Part shown: positions 1 to 8,216 of the stretch, in pieces
Layout: the number at the start of each line of letters is the position of its first letter
Position numbering within the stretch: the first letter of the stretch is position 1
Assembly: GCA_021831785.1 (NCBI GenBank)
Contig: JAKBMB010000011.1
Coordinates: forward strand, 193,491 to 257,490
From: Deltaproteobacteria bacterium
GTDB taxonomy: Bacteria > Desulfobacterota > Binatia > Binatales > Binataceae
Reading direction: 5' to 3'
Length of the DNA stretch: 64,000 nt
Translations under genes and position numbers: made by a program
The notes under the pieces: model-generated
Seen by the model: the letters and a program-made list of their open reading frames with translations, nothing else
Databases searched by the model: none
Told to the model about the DNA's origin: nothing

Positions 1-2
1 CC

Positions 3-560
3 GGCACCGTGATAAGCCGCGATATCGTGGTCGGCGAACAGGTCAGACCTGATCAAACCGTTTTTACGATCGCCGACCTGCGCGTCGTGTGGCTGCTCGC
101 CGACATCCACGAGAAAGACCTTGCGCGCGTGCGAATCGGTGATACGGTGGGAGTTCAAGTCGACGCCTACCCGGGAGAAGAGTTCCGCGGCTCGATTACC
201 TACATCAGTGACATTATTGAGCCGGCGACGCGAACCGCCAGCGCGCGAGTCGAGATAGCAAATCCGGACCGGCACCTGCGGCTGGGGATGTTCGCAAGAG
301 CGCATGTCAAGCTGCGCCCGGCACCAGGCGAGCGCACCGGGATTGTGATTCCAGCGGATGCGGTACAAAGAGTCGGGGAGAAGTTTGTCGTATTCATTGA
401 ACAAGAGCCGGGAACTTATTTTCCGCGCGTCGTTTCTTTGGCGACGGCTTCGGATGACGCAGTTCAAGTACGCTCCGGTTTGGCTGCCGGAGAACGCGTT
501 GTGAGGAAAGGCGCATTTTACTTGAAATCGGTTCTCGTGAGGGAATCGGCTGCTCGCTGA
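3..560 (+). CDS. Efflux RND transporter periplasmic adaptor subunit (CzcB/CusB-like), 5' partial
   Basis: C-terminal ~185 residues of a membrane-fusion protein; the frame is open to the window edge, so the true start lies upstream and the GTG at 9 is not taken as a start. The visible part is the end of the lipoyl/barrel-sandwich region (GEQVRPDQTVFTIADL), the beta-barrel (DIHEKDLARVRIGDTV) and the membrane-proximal domain. In this family the adaptor bridges an inner-membrane RND pump to an outer-membrane channel and can hand metal to the pump. It ends 18 nt before the RND pump gene and is surely co-transcribed with it. An outer-membrane factor gene probably lies outside the window. Confidence 0.9.
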   Translation, partial: GTVISRDIVVGEQVRPDQTVFTIADLRVVWLLADIHEKDLARVRIGDTVGVQVDAYPGEEFRGSITYISDIIEPATRTASARVEIANPDRHLRLGMFARAHVKLRPAPGERTGIVIPADAVQRVGEKFVVFIEQEPGTYFPRVVSLATASDDAVQVRSGLAAGERVVRKGAFYLKSVLVRESAAR

Positions 561-578
561 GATTTACACGCAAAACGG

Positions 579-3500
579 ATGCTTCAGCAGATCTTCGAAC
601 TTTCACTGCGCAACCGCTTTCTTGTCCTGGTTTTCGCCGGCTCGCTGATCGCGCTCGGAATGAAATCGCTCGGCCAGCTGCCGATCGACGCCGTCCCCGA
701 TATCACGCCCAATCTGGTTCAGGTCCTCGCCGTGTCGCCCGGTCTGGGCCCGGTTGATATGGAGAGGTTTATCACGTTCCCCATCGAGACCGCGATGTCT
801 GGCCTTCCTGGAATCGAACGTATCGTCTCCCTGTCGCGCTTCGGCCTGGCTCTGGTCACGATCTACTTCAAGGAAGGGATGGACGTCTATTTTTGCAGGC
901 GTCTGGTGATGGAACGTCTTCCGCAGGCGCGCCAGATGATCCCGGCGGGATTCGGGGGTCCGGCCATGGGCCCGACCGCGACCGGTCTGGGAGAAATTTA
1001 TCAGTTCGAGGTGCGCGGCGTGGGCTACTCGTTGATGGAGCTTCGCTCAATGCTCGATTGGGACATAGCGTACAAGCTCAAGTCGGTTGCGGGGGTGGTA
1101 GAGGTCAACTCCTACGGTGGCGAATCAAAGACGCTAACCTTAGAACTTAGCGCGGCGAAACTAGTGGCTTACGGCCTTGCGATCAGGCAGGTGTTCAACG
1201 CTGTCGAACAGAACAACGCTAACACCGGAGGCGGCTATATCGAGCGCGCCGGAGACCAATACCTAATCAGCGGCGAAGGGCTCATCACCGATGCCAACGC
1301 GCTGGCCAACGTAATCGTGGCCACTCGCGGCGATGGTACGCCGATCCGCATTCGCGACCTAGGTAAGGTCGGATTCGCGCCGATGGTTAGACTGGGCGCG
1401 ACCACACGCGACGGGCGCGGCGAGGTGGTGACGGGACTGGTCATGATGCTGATCGGTGAGAACTCCCGGCGCGTGGCCCAGCAAGTGCACAAGAAAATCG
1501 GAGAGATCCAGAAGACGCTGCCGCCCGGCGTCACCATCGACACCTACTACGATCGTACGGAACTGGTGAACAAGACCATTCACACGGTAGCGAAAAACCT
1601 GACCGAAGGAGCACTCCTCGTCATTGCCGTCTTGCTGCTGACCTTGGGCAATGTGCGCAGCGGGTTGGTTGTGGCAACCGCGATTCCGCTTTCAATGCTG
1701 TTCGCGTTTACGGGCATGGTCCTGACCGGCCTTTCAGGAAACCTGATGAGTCTCGGCGCGATCGACTTCGGCCTGATTGTCGACGGCTCCGTAGTGATGG
1801 TCGAAAATATTATTCGTCATCTTGCGGAGGCTGCCCGCGTTTCAGGCACCGAGAGGCGGTTGGATGACGAAGAAATGCGGGACGTGATTCGCGAGGCCGG
1901 CCGCGAGGTACTGAAGCCTATGTTCTTCGCGGTGAGCATCATCATTATCGTCTACCTGCCGATCCTCTCGCTCCAGGGCGTTGAAGGAAAGATGTTTCGC
2001 CCGATGGCGCTGACCGTGGTGTTCGCCTTGTTTGGCGCGCTGCTGCTTTCGTTCACGTTGATGCCCGTGCTGGCGAGCGTGTTGCTGCGCCGTGGCGCGT
2101 CGGAGCGCGAAACGGTTCTCATCAGGCACGCCCGCCGGCTTTACACTCCCGTGCTTGCGCGCGCCGTGAAGCGGCCGCTGGCAACGGCCGGCGCCGCGGC
2201 CGGCGTGTTCGCGCTCAGTCTGTTCGCCGCGCCATTTCTCGGGACGGAGTTCATCCCTCGACTCGATGAGGGCGCGCTTATCGTAACGGCTTGGCGCGTG
2301 CCTGGAACGTCGCTCGAGGAATCGATCCGCGACAGCACGCTGGTAGAGCGGCTGCTAAGGCGCTTTCCAGAAGTGGTCAGCGTAGTCACGAGGACTGGTA
2401 CGGGCGAGATACCGAACGATCCGATGGGCGTCGAACAAAGCGACTCGTACGTGTTTCTCGCTCCTCGTCACGAGTGGAAAACGGCTAAAACCCCGGACGG
2501 GATGACGCGAGCGTTTGACGCCGTCCTCAAAAGAAATCTGCCCGGCGTCATATTCACCTACTCGCAACCGATTGAAATGCGAATGCATGAGTTAATTTCG
2601 GGGGCGCGCTCGGATGTGGCAACGGTAATCTACGGCAGCGATTTGGGGACGCTCAAACGGCTGGGCGACGAGGTCGTCAGGGTTATCGCCGAAATCCCGG
2701 GCGCCTCCGACATCAAACCCCAACAAGTCGCCGGAACCTGGTACTTGCAAGCGGTCGTCGATCGCGACGCTATCTCCCGATACGGCATCAATGCGGCCGA
2801 TGTGCTCGATACCATTCAAGCACTTGCCGGTAAGACCGTCGGAACATTCTTTGAGGATTCGCGCCGATTCCCCATCCAGGTCCGTTTTCAGCCGGCCGAC
2901 CGCTCAAGCCCCGAAGAGATCGGCGAGCTTCGGGTCTCGGACCATCATAAAGGCTTCATCCCACTTAAGCAGCTTGCAAAAATAAGCGTCAAACAGGGGC
3001 CGGCAGAGATAAGCCGTCAGAATCTCCATCGCAGACTGATCGTGGAGACCAACGTCAGGGGAGAGGACCTCGGAGGATTCGTGGCGGCTGCGCGGCGTGC
3101 GGTCGACGAGAGAATTAAGCTGCCGCCTGGCTACTGGATTGAATGGGGAGGGCAGTTCGAAAACCTCAAACGCGCGGAAGATCGGCTAAAGCTGATGGTT
3201 CCTCTAGCCCTGTTTCTGATCTTTATGCTCCTGTATTCTACGTACGGAGCCGCAAAGCCCGCGCTTTTGATCTATCTGAACGTCCCTCTGGCTGCGACCG
3301 GAGGCATTTTTGCGCTTGCCTTGCGTGGCATGCCGTTCTCGGTCTCGGCCGGCGTGGGCTTCATCGCGCTGTTTGGAGTCGCGGTCCTGAACGGCGTGGT
3401 TCTGATGTCCTACGTTCTCCAGATGCGCCAGCGTGGTGTCGAGCCTCTAAAGGCGGCGCGCGAGGGCGCCGAGATACGGTTCAGACCGGTCTTAACGACG

Positions 3501-3701
3501 GCGCTCGTTGCAGGCCTAGGCTTTCTGCCGATGGCGATTTCGACTTCGGCCGGCGCGGAAGTGCAGCGTCCGCTCGCGACCGTTGTTATCGGCGGCCTGT
3601 TGACCTCGACAGCGCTGACTCTCTTGGTTCTGCCGGCGCTGTATGCCTGGTTGGAATCGCCAAGCGTGTCGAGCTGGTTCGGGCGCCGCCTTCAGCGTTA
3701 G
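579..3701 (+). CDS. Heavy-metal efflux RND transporter permease, CzcA/HME type
   Basis: 1040 residues, the usual HME-RND length, with the expected two repeats of membrane segments and large periplasmic loops (TM1 near residues 10-30, mid-protein TM cluster ~335-525, last cluster ~865-1030). The TM4 region reads DFGLIVDGSVVMVEN, the charged signature of the HME1 (Czc/Cnr: Zn, Co, Ni) group rather than the CusA Cu/Ag type. It exports divalent cations by proton antiport from the periplasm or cytoplasm. Start ATG follows the adaptor stop by 18 nt. The opposite-strand sigma/anti-sigma/sensor genes at 4610-6456 are plausible regulators. The exact metal is not determined by sequence. Confidence 0.93.
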   Translation: MLQQIFELSLRNRFLVLVFAGSLIALGMKSLGQLPIDAVPDITPNLVQVLAVSPGLGPVDMERFITFPIETAMSGLPGIERIVSLSRFGLALVTIYFKEGMDVYFCRRLVMERLPQARQMIPAGFGGPAMGPTATGLGEIYQFEVRGVGYSLMELRSMLDWDIAYKLKSVAGVVEVNSYGGESKTLTLELSAAKLVAYGLAIRQVFNAVEQNNANTGGGYIERAGDQYLISGEGLITDANALANVIVATRGDGTPIRIRDLGKVGFAPMVRLGATTRDGRGEVVTGLVMMLIGENSRRVAQQVHKKIGEIQKTLPPGVTIDTYYDRTELVNKTIHTVAKNLTEGALLVIAVLLLTLGNVRSGLVVATAIPLSMLFAFTGMVLTGLSGNLMSLGAIDFGLIVDGSVVMVENIIRHLAEAARVSGTERRLDDEEMRDVIREAGREVLKPMFFAVSIIIIVYLPILSLQGVEGKMFRPMALTVVFALFGALLLSFTLMPVLASVLLRRGASERETVLIRHARRLYTPVLARAVKRPLATAGAAAGVFALSLFAAPFLGTEFIPRLDEGALIVTAWRVPGTSLEESIRDSTLVERLLRRFPEVVSVVTRTGTGEIPNDPMGVEQSDSYVFLAPRHEWKTAKTPDGMTRAFDAVLKRNLPGVIFTYSQPIEMRMHELISGARSDVATVIYGSDLGTLKRLGDEVVRVIAEIPGASDIKPQQVAGTWYLQAVVDRDAISRYGINAADVLDTIQALAGKTVGTFFEDSRRFPIQVRFQPADRSSPEEIGELRVSDHHKGFIPLKQLAKISVKQGPAEISRQNLHRRLIVETNVRGEDLGGFVAAARRAVDERIKLPPGYWIEWGGQFENLKRAEDRLKLMVPLALFLIFMLLYSTYGAAKPALLIYLNVPLAATGGIFALALRGMPFSVSAGVGFIALFGVAVLNGVVLMSYVLQMRQRGVEPLKAAREGAEIRFRPVLTTALVAGLGFLPMAISTSAGAEVQRPLATVVIGGLLTSTALTLLVLPALYAWLESPSVSSWFGRRLQR

Positions 3702-3724
3702 CCGCAGAGCGGAGAGGCGCAGTT

Positions 3725-4504
3725 CTAGACGAACACGATTCCTCCGTCAACGAGTAGCGCCTGGCCGTTTATCGCAACCGAATCGTCAGCGGCGAGAAAG
3801 CTTATCAGCCCGGCGATGTCCTCCGGCGTCTCCGGCCTTCCCAGCAGCGCCATCCGCGCGTACTTTTTCAACGTCTCGCCCGGCGCCGCGCCGGTCATCT
3901 GGGAGAGCTGGCGGTCCATGTTCTCCCACATCGGTGTGGCCACGATTCCCGGGCAGTAGGCGTTGACGTTGATGCCATACGGGGCGAGCTCCTTGGCGCA
4001 GGCCTGGACCACGGCTCGCACGGCGAACTTCGAGGCGCAATAGTGCGCGAGCATCGCATAGCCCTGATGGCCGGCGATCGAAGAGGCCGCAATGAGTCGA
4101 CCCCTGGTCTGCGTCTCGATCATGTGCTGGGCTGCGGCTTGGAACGAGAAGACCACCCCTTTCACGTTGACCGCAAGTATTCGGTCCCAGTCCGCTTCGG
4201 TAAGCTGCATGAAAGGACGTACCTGGCAGATGCCAGCGTTCGCGACCATCACGTGCAGCCCGCCGCATTCCTTGACCACACGCTCAACACCGGCAAAGAC
4301 GCTCGCGCGCTCGCTTACATCGCATTCGATTGCGACTCCAACCCGCCCCGCCGTCGAGCATTCTTCCGCCACCGCTTTGGCTTTGGGCGCGTTGGTATCG
4401 AGGACAGCGACCCGCGCCCCATCTTGGAAGAAGCGCCGCGCGATCGCCGCGCCGATTCCCTGTGCGCCGCCCGTGACGGCGGTCACCTTGCCTTGAAGCT
4501 TCAT
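3725..4504 (-). CDS. SDR family NAD(P)-dependent oxidoreductase
   Basis: 259 residues, typical classical short-chain dehydrogenase. Cofactor motif TGGAQGIG at residues 11-18, NAG motif (VANAGI) near residue 88, catalytic Ser in ASSIAG and Tyr/Lys in YCASK near residues 154-158. The Asp after beta-2 (VLDTN) suggests preference for NAD(H). A strong GGGGAGG ribosome site precedes the ATG. It resembles glucose-dehydrogenase/3-oxoacyl-ACP reductase-like SDRs; the substrate cannot be named. Convergent with the RND gene (24 nt between stops) and downstream of the metal-sensor gene on the same strand. Confidence 0.88.
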   Translation of the reverse strand: MKLQGKVTAVTGGAQGIGAAIARRFFQDGARVAVLDTNAPKAKAVAEECSTAGRVGVAIECDVSERASVFAGVERVVKECGGLHVMVANAGICQVRPFMQLTEADWDRILAVNVKGVVFSFQAAAQHMIETQTRGRLIAASSIAGHQGYAMLAHYCASKFAVRAVVQACAKELAPYGINVNAYCPGIVATPMWENMDRQLSQMTGAAPGETLKKYARMALLGRPETPEDIAGLISFLAADDSVAINGQALLVDGGIVFV

Positions 4505-4609
4505 GAAGATCCTCCCCTGATTTAATTCCCCGGCGGCAAGCGATAGAGAGCTCGGCGGCGCCGCACGCGGCCGCTGCCGCCGGTAGTGTCGTTCGCGCGT
4601 GGATTGCCG

Positions 4610-5125
4610 TTATTGTTTTGACTGGGATTGCTCCGGCGCGCCGGCAGCGCCGGAGTTCCCGGTCTTGCTCCCGTTTCGCGCTTCTTCGAACAGCGCGCGT
4701 TCTTGCTCGCGCAGACTTTGCCACTTGCTCCACAGCGCGGAGACCTTGGCGAGCTGGTCCGCGGACATTATCTTGCGCGCCTGGAGGGCGAGCTTAATGC
4801 GCTCATCGATTAGCTGTTCCTGCGCCTGCTTAAGCTTGGCCACCTCCTGGGTCACATCGACCGTTTTTGCGGGCGATAGCAGCTTGGTGATTAAGGCCTG
4901 GCGCGCTTCGCGCAGTTGGACATGGAGCAGATCGAGCCGCGAGCGATCGCTCATGAAAATCGCGTGCACCTGCTTTCGCTGCTGCGGTTCCAGAACCGAC
5001 ATCAGAGGCGCCATCCCCATGCGCCCTGAGCCGTGCCCCTCGCCGGGACCGGCGTAGGCAGTAAACGAAGCGAGCGCCAGCGCGGCGCAACTCGCGACGG
5101 CGATGCCCAGATTAAAACGCTTCAT
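4610..5125 (-). CDS. Spy/CpxP/CnrX-like periplasmic heavy-metal sensor protein
   Basis: 171 residues with a Sec signal peptide (positively charged start, hydrophobic to ~residue 22, likely cleavage after AYA near 25), then a His/Gly/Met-rich segment (GPGEGHGSGRMGM) suited to metal binding. The rest is predicted all-helical with two LTxxQ-like stretches (LEPQQRKQV, MSADQLAKV), the hallmark of Spy/CpxP/CnrX folds. AAGGAG precedes the ATG. Same strand as, and downstream of, the ECF sigma/anti-sigma pair, so it may act as the periplasmic sensor that modulates anti-sigma, as CnrX does with CnrY; a Spy-type chaperone role is the alternative. Confidence 0.8.
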   Translation of the reverse strand: MKRFNLGIAVASCAALALASFTAYAGPGEGHGSGRMGMAPLMSVLEPQQRKQVHAIFMSDRSRLDLLHVQLREARQALITKLLSPAKTVDVTQEVAKLKQAQEQLIDERIKLALQARKIMSADQLAKVSALWSKWQSLREQERALFEEARNGSKTGNSGAAGAPEQSQSKQ

Positions 5126-5315
5126 GACACCTGCTCCTTATAGCCCCGTATTTGCACGCGTGACCCTATGCGGACGAGCAGCCTCTGACCTGTCGCTTCA
5201 AGCACCTGCCAAAAAGCCGACCAACTCGCGGCCGTCCGGATAAATTCGCAGCTACTGAGGATTGCAAAATATTGATACGGCGCGGAGTCGTGGGGGTGGC
5301 CTGGTGCTCGCTGCG

Positions 5316-5352
5316 CGGGCTTCCAGCCCGAGATGACAGGCTAAAACCTGTC
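5316..5352. repeat. Tandem small hairpins, probable dispersed repeat
   Basis: Two adjacent perfect inverted repeats, CGGGC-TTCCA-GCCCG (5316-5330) and GACAGG-CTAAAA-CCTGTC (5335-5352), lie in the ~300-nt non-coding stretch (5126-5425) between the sensor and anti-sigma genes. There is no T-tract, so they are not a classical terminator. The form (ornate tandem hairpins between genes) resembles interspersed repeats. Only a partial echo of the second hairpin (CGGTAAAACCTGTCG near 7650) is visible elsewhere in the window. Confidence 0.45.
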
Positions 5353-5425
5353 CCACTGTAGAAGGCCAAGCGGAAAATGTGCCTGCCACTGTATTCCGCA
5401 ATCTTCAATAGGTTCGTTCGCGCCT

Positions 5426-5935
5426 TTATCGGTTCTCGGCCGTCCAGCTTCGCGAACAGGCCGGATTAAACTGCCGGTCTTGGCCCAAACATGTGTCGTC
5501 CTGCTCGAAGTTGTCTTGCAAAAAAGTCACGTAAGAAGCGGAAGCCGGCTGGCCTTCACCCCCAAGCTGCGCGCTGCTGCGTTCAGCCAAGGCCAGCGAT
5601 TCGTTCCCCGGGGAGGAGCTATTTGCGGCACTCGCGGAAACTATTTCGGCATTGGAGGGCAGGAATCGCTGGCCAAGCCAGAACCCCGTAACGAAAACCG
5701 CAAGCGCGGTCGCGAACGCGGGCGCGATCGCGGGCATCCACGACAGCAGTCTTAGTCCAACCGGGGCCGGCGGCGGCGGCGCGCTGAGCGCGGTCTCGAT
5801 CGACTTCATGTGTTGCGTTAAGTTTTTATAGTTGCGGGCGCAGGCCGCGCAGCCCTTGATGTGAAGCTGCGCCTCGGCGGAACCTTCGCCCAATAACAGG
5901 TCGAGCAGCACTTCTTCTTTCAGACATTGGTTCAC
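5426..5935 (-). CDS. Anti-sigma factor with ZAS zinc-finger and one transmembrane helix
   Basis: 169 residues from a GTG start whose GTGA overlaps the stop of the sigma gene, implying translational coupling. The N-terminal cytoplasmic domain has the H-x3-C-x2-C zinc motif (HIKGCAAC, residues ~25-32) of zf-HC2/ZAS anti-sigma domains. One membrane helix follows (~residues 70-92), then a ~75-residue periplasmic tail with two Cys (DDTC, NPAC). It should sequester the neighbouring ECF sigma factor until a periplasmic signal releases it. Longer upstream in-frame starts would lie inside the sigma gene and are rejected. Confidence 0.82.
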   Translation of the reverse strand: MNQCLKEEVLLDLLLGEGSAEAQLHIKGCAACARNYKNLTQHMKSIETALSAPPPPAPVGLRLLSWMPAIAPAFATALAVFVTGFWLGQRFLPSNAEIVSASAANSSSPGNESLALAERSSAQLGGEGQPASASYVTFLQDNFEQDDTCLGQDRQFNPACSRSWTAENR

Positions 5936-6456
5936 GGCTCGGGCACCAATGATTTGCGCAAATTGGCGATCGCGCGCGAGAGGTGGCGTTTGACGCTGCC
6001 CGCGGTCAAGCCCAGCGCGCGGCCGGTGTCCTCGGTTGACCATCCTTCTAAATAGCGCAGGGCAAAGACCTCCTGCTGGCGGCGCGAGAGCTTGCGGAAC
6101 CGCTGCCAGATTCGCCGGTATTGCTCGTGGTTGATCGCTTCGTGCTCCAACGTCGGACGATCATCCGCATAGTCGCTCTCATTGAATTCTTCCGCCGACC
6201 TCGAGCGCCGCTTCCACCACGCAGAGCGCCTGTGGTCGTGGCAAGTATTGACCGCGACTCGCGTAAGCCAGCGCGACCATGACTGCGGCGCTCCGTTTTC
6301 GCCCCAGTAACCAAGCGCCCTGACAAAAACCTCCTGCGCGGCGTCTTCTGCGTCCTCCGGCTGCAACAGCAAGAGCCGGCACAAGCGCAGAACGCGCCCG
6401 TGATGCTCGCGGTACAGTTGGCCGTAATCCGGACGTTCGACCGGCAACTGGTTCAA
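5932..6456 (-). CDS. ECF RNA polymerase sigma factor
   Basis: 174 residues from a TTG start. Region 2 is recognisable at YREHHGRVLRLC...EDAEDAAQEVFVRA and region 4 at LSRRQQEVFALRYLEGWSTEDTGRALGLTAGSVKRHLSRA (a helix-turn-helix). The TTG at 6456 is chosen because it has a GAGAGG ribosome site, gives a normal ECF length, and lies downstream of a TATACT -10-like box (6490-6485); an ATG at 6513 is the alternative. Translationally coupled to the anti-sigma gene. The likely regulon includes itself and perhaps the adjacent metal efflux genes, as in Cnr systems; this is inference. Confidence 0.85.
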   Translation of the reverse strand: MNQLPVERPDYGQLYREHHGRVLRLCRLLLLQPEDAEDAAQEVFVRALGYWGENGAPQSWSRWLTRVAVNTCHDHRRSAWWKRRSRSAEEFNESDYADDRPTLEHEAINHEQYRRIWQRFRKLSRRQQEVFALRYLEGWSTEDTGRALGLTAGSVKRHLSRAIANLRKSLVPEP

Positions 6457-6484
6457 ACCGCACCTCTCGTAACAAATTGACGAT

Positions 6485-6490
6485 AGTATA
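6485..6490 (-). promoter_or_regulatory. Candidate -10 box for the ECF sigma operon
   Basis: On the minus strand TATACT sits 28 nt upstream of the chosen TTG start, in an AT-richer island between the divergent sigma and F420-oxidoreductase genes. No convincing -35 is seen, so it may be read by an alternative sigma factor. It supports the downstream start. Confidence 0.3.
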
Positions 6491-6649
6491 GCCGTTTTGG
6501 ATGACGGGCTCATGCCCGCCATGCCGGCGCCCGCGCGGGCGCCGTTCGGATTTGTTTTGCTAGACTCAAACCAGGACCGAAAGTAGCGGTCTTGCGTGGC
6601 AGATGTTAGCTTAGCCGTAAAGGCCAACCGGGGAGGTGAACTAACAGCG

Positions 6650-7489
6650 ATGAAGTTCGGCGTAGCTATCTTTCCCACCCACTATACCATTCGCCCGGCG
6701 GAGGTTGCCCGCGCCGCCGAGGAACGAGGCTTCGAATCGCTCTTTTTTCCCGAACATACCCATATTCCCGTTGCTCGACGCTCGCCTTATCCGGGCGGCG
6801 GTCAGTTGCCGCGCGAATATGTTCACACCTTCGATCCTTTCGTCGCGCTGACGAGCGCCGCGATGGCGACCAAGAAAATCAAGGTGGCAACCGGCATCTG
6901 CCTGCTGGTCGAGCGCGACCCGATAATCGTCGCCAAGGCGATTGCAAGCCTAGACGTGCTCTCCGAGGGCCGGGTGATCTTCGGCATCGGCGGCGGCTGG
7001 AATGCCGAGGAAATGGAGGACCATGGCACCGCGTACAAGTCGCGCTGGAAGCTGCTGCGCGAGCGCGTCGAGGCGATCAAGGAAATCTGGACCAAAGAGG
7101 AGGCCCAGTATCACGGCGAGTTCGTCAACTTCGACCCCATCTGGTCGTACCCCAAGCCGATGCAGAAGCCGCATCCGCCAATCATACTGGGGAATAACGG
7201 GCCCAACGCGGTCAAGCGCGTGGCGAGATTCTGCGACGGATGGCTGCCGCATGCGGCGCGCATGGGGAATCTGGCGCAGCGTATGGAGGATCTCCGGCGC
7301 GAAGCCGAGGGCATGGGCCGCGACCCGAGGTCGATATCGGTAACCGTGTTCGCCGCGCCGCCGGACCAAGCTAAAGTCGAAGAGTTCACGAAAGCCGGTG
7401 CTGAGCGCACGGTGTTCTATTTGGCGTCGGCGAGCCGCGACGCCGTGCTCTCCACGCTGGATAAATTCGCCAAGCTTCTGCGCGCTTAA
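6650..7489 (+). CDS. LLM class F420-dependent oxidoreductase (TIGR03619-like)
   Basis: 279 residues, TIM-barrel luciferase-like monooxygenase family. Family landmarks: N-terminal FGVAIFPT, FFPEHTHIPV near residue 35, YPGGGQLP, FDPFVALTSAA, VEVD-type segment VERDPIIVAKAIASLD, GIGGGWNAEEM near residue 112, and PPIILGNNGP. Start ATG at 6650 has a strong GGGGAGGTGA site; a longer in-frame start at 6596 lacks one. Members use reduced F420 rather than FMN; the presence of cofC at 35508 agrees. Substrate unknown. Divergent from the ECF sigma operon. Confidence 0.88.
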   Translation: MKFGVAIFPTHYTIRPAEVARAAEERGFESLFFPEHTHIPVARRSPYPGGGQLPREYVHTFDPFVALTSAAMATKKIKVATGICLLVERDPIIVAKAIASLDVLSEGRVIFGIGGGWNAEEMEDHGTAYKSRWKLLRERVEAIKEIWTKEEAQYHGEFVNFDPIWSYPKPMQKPHPPIILGNNGPNAVKRVARFCDGWLPHAARMGNLAQRMEDLRREAEGMGRDPRSISVTVFAAPPDQAKVEEFTKAGAERTVFYLASASRDAVLSTLDKFAKLLRA

Positions 7490-8216
7490 GGCGCCGGCAT
7501 CCGCCGCGAGCGTCGGACCACGGTCTCAACGAGCGTTCGCAGATGCGCCGGCTTTGCGCTCAGATGCGCGCGCGGCGCCATGGCCCGGGTTGTGAGCGCT
7601 TCACGCCCCAACGCCGGTTAGGCGCTGAGACCCTGTCGTGGCGGCCACGGTAAAACCTGTCGTAAGAAAAGCGTGTGGCCATCCTTACGTCGCAACGCCG
7701 TGGCAAGAGCACGTAACGCCGGCGCGTTGTGGCGCGCGCAGGCGTGGTGATAACCGGGCGGCGCGCTCTTAAGGCAAAGCGGCGTTGCTCGCCGCGACGC
7801 TTCGAGGTCATTTTGCAAGCCTGGTCTCTGGAGTGCAGAGTTCGGTGAACAATTCTGGCGCCCGCGCCCGCCTGCGGGAGGGGCCTGAGTGGCGGCTTAA
7901 CGCCTCTCCCCGTCGGGAGAGGCCGCGCCGCGCGAAAGCGCGGCGCGGGTGAGGGACCACTGAGAAACAACAATTGCTGCGCGCCCCGTCCGGGGTCCGC
8001 ACCCGGCTCAGCACCCTCACCCCAACCCTCTCCCACTTCGCGGGCGAGGGAGCAGAAAAAGCGCTGCGCTGCGCGGCCGTCGTCTCTCGATGGGGAGAGG
8101 AACGGACATAGCTCGGCCGATGCCGCGCTCAACGGACCATGCTGAGAGATGGCCACCAGGCGCCCGAACTATTCAAGGCACGTATAACTCGTCAGGCGAG
8201 GAGGTAGTTAAAGCCG
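7490..8216. other. Non-coding stretch of 727 bases with repeats
   Basis: No convincing gene. Open frames here (for example 7560-8156 minus) have no family resemblance and translate the dispersed repeat at 7903-8110. The rest is GC-rich spacer upstream of the dehydrogenase at 8217. Confidence 0.6.
7903..8110. repeat. Inverted pair of short interspersed repeats (CCTCTCCC...GGGTGAGGG type)
   Basis: One unit runs from CCTCTCCC (7903) to GGGTGAGGG (7947-7955) with an internal palindrome CGCGCCGCGCGAAAGCGCGG. A second unit begins with CCCTCACC at 8014 and continues through CCCTCTCCC (8026-8034) to GGGGAGAGG (8092-8100), in inverted orientation. In translation it gives the LAREVGEGWGEG string often seen in spurious ORFs across many high-GC genomes. 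Probably a REP/MITE-like dispersed element rather than coding DNA. Confidence 0.6.

Noticed and set aside
5316-5352. Intrinsic terminator for the anti-sigma gene
   Set aside because: The hairpins have no following T-tract on either strand, so a repeat is the better reading.
7560-8156. 198-codon minus-strand open frame
   Set aside because: It translates the dispersed repeat (LAREVGEGWGEG string), has low-complexity Arg/Pro content, and has no ribosome site or family resemblance.
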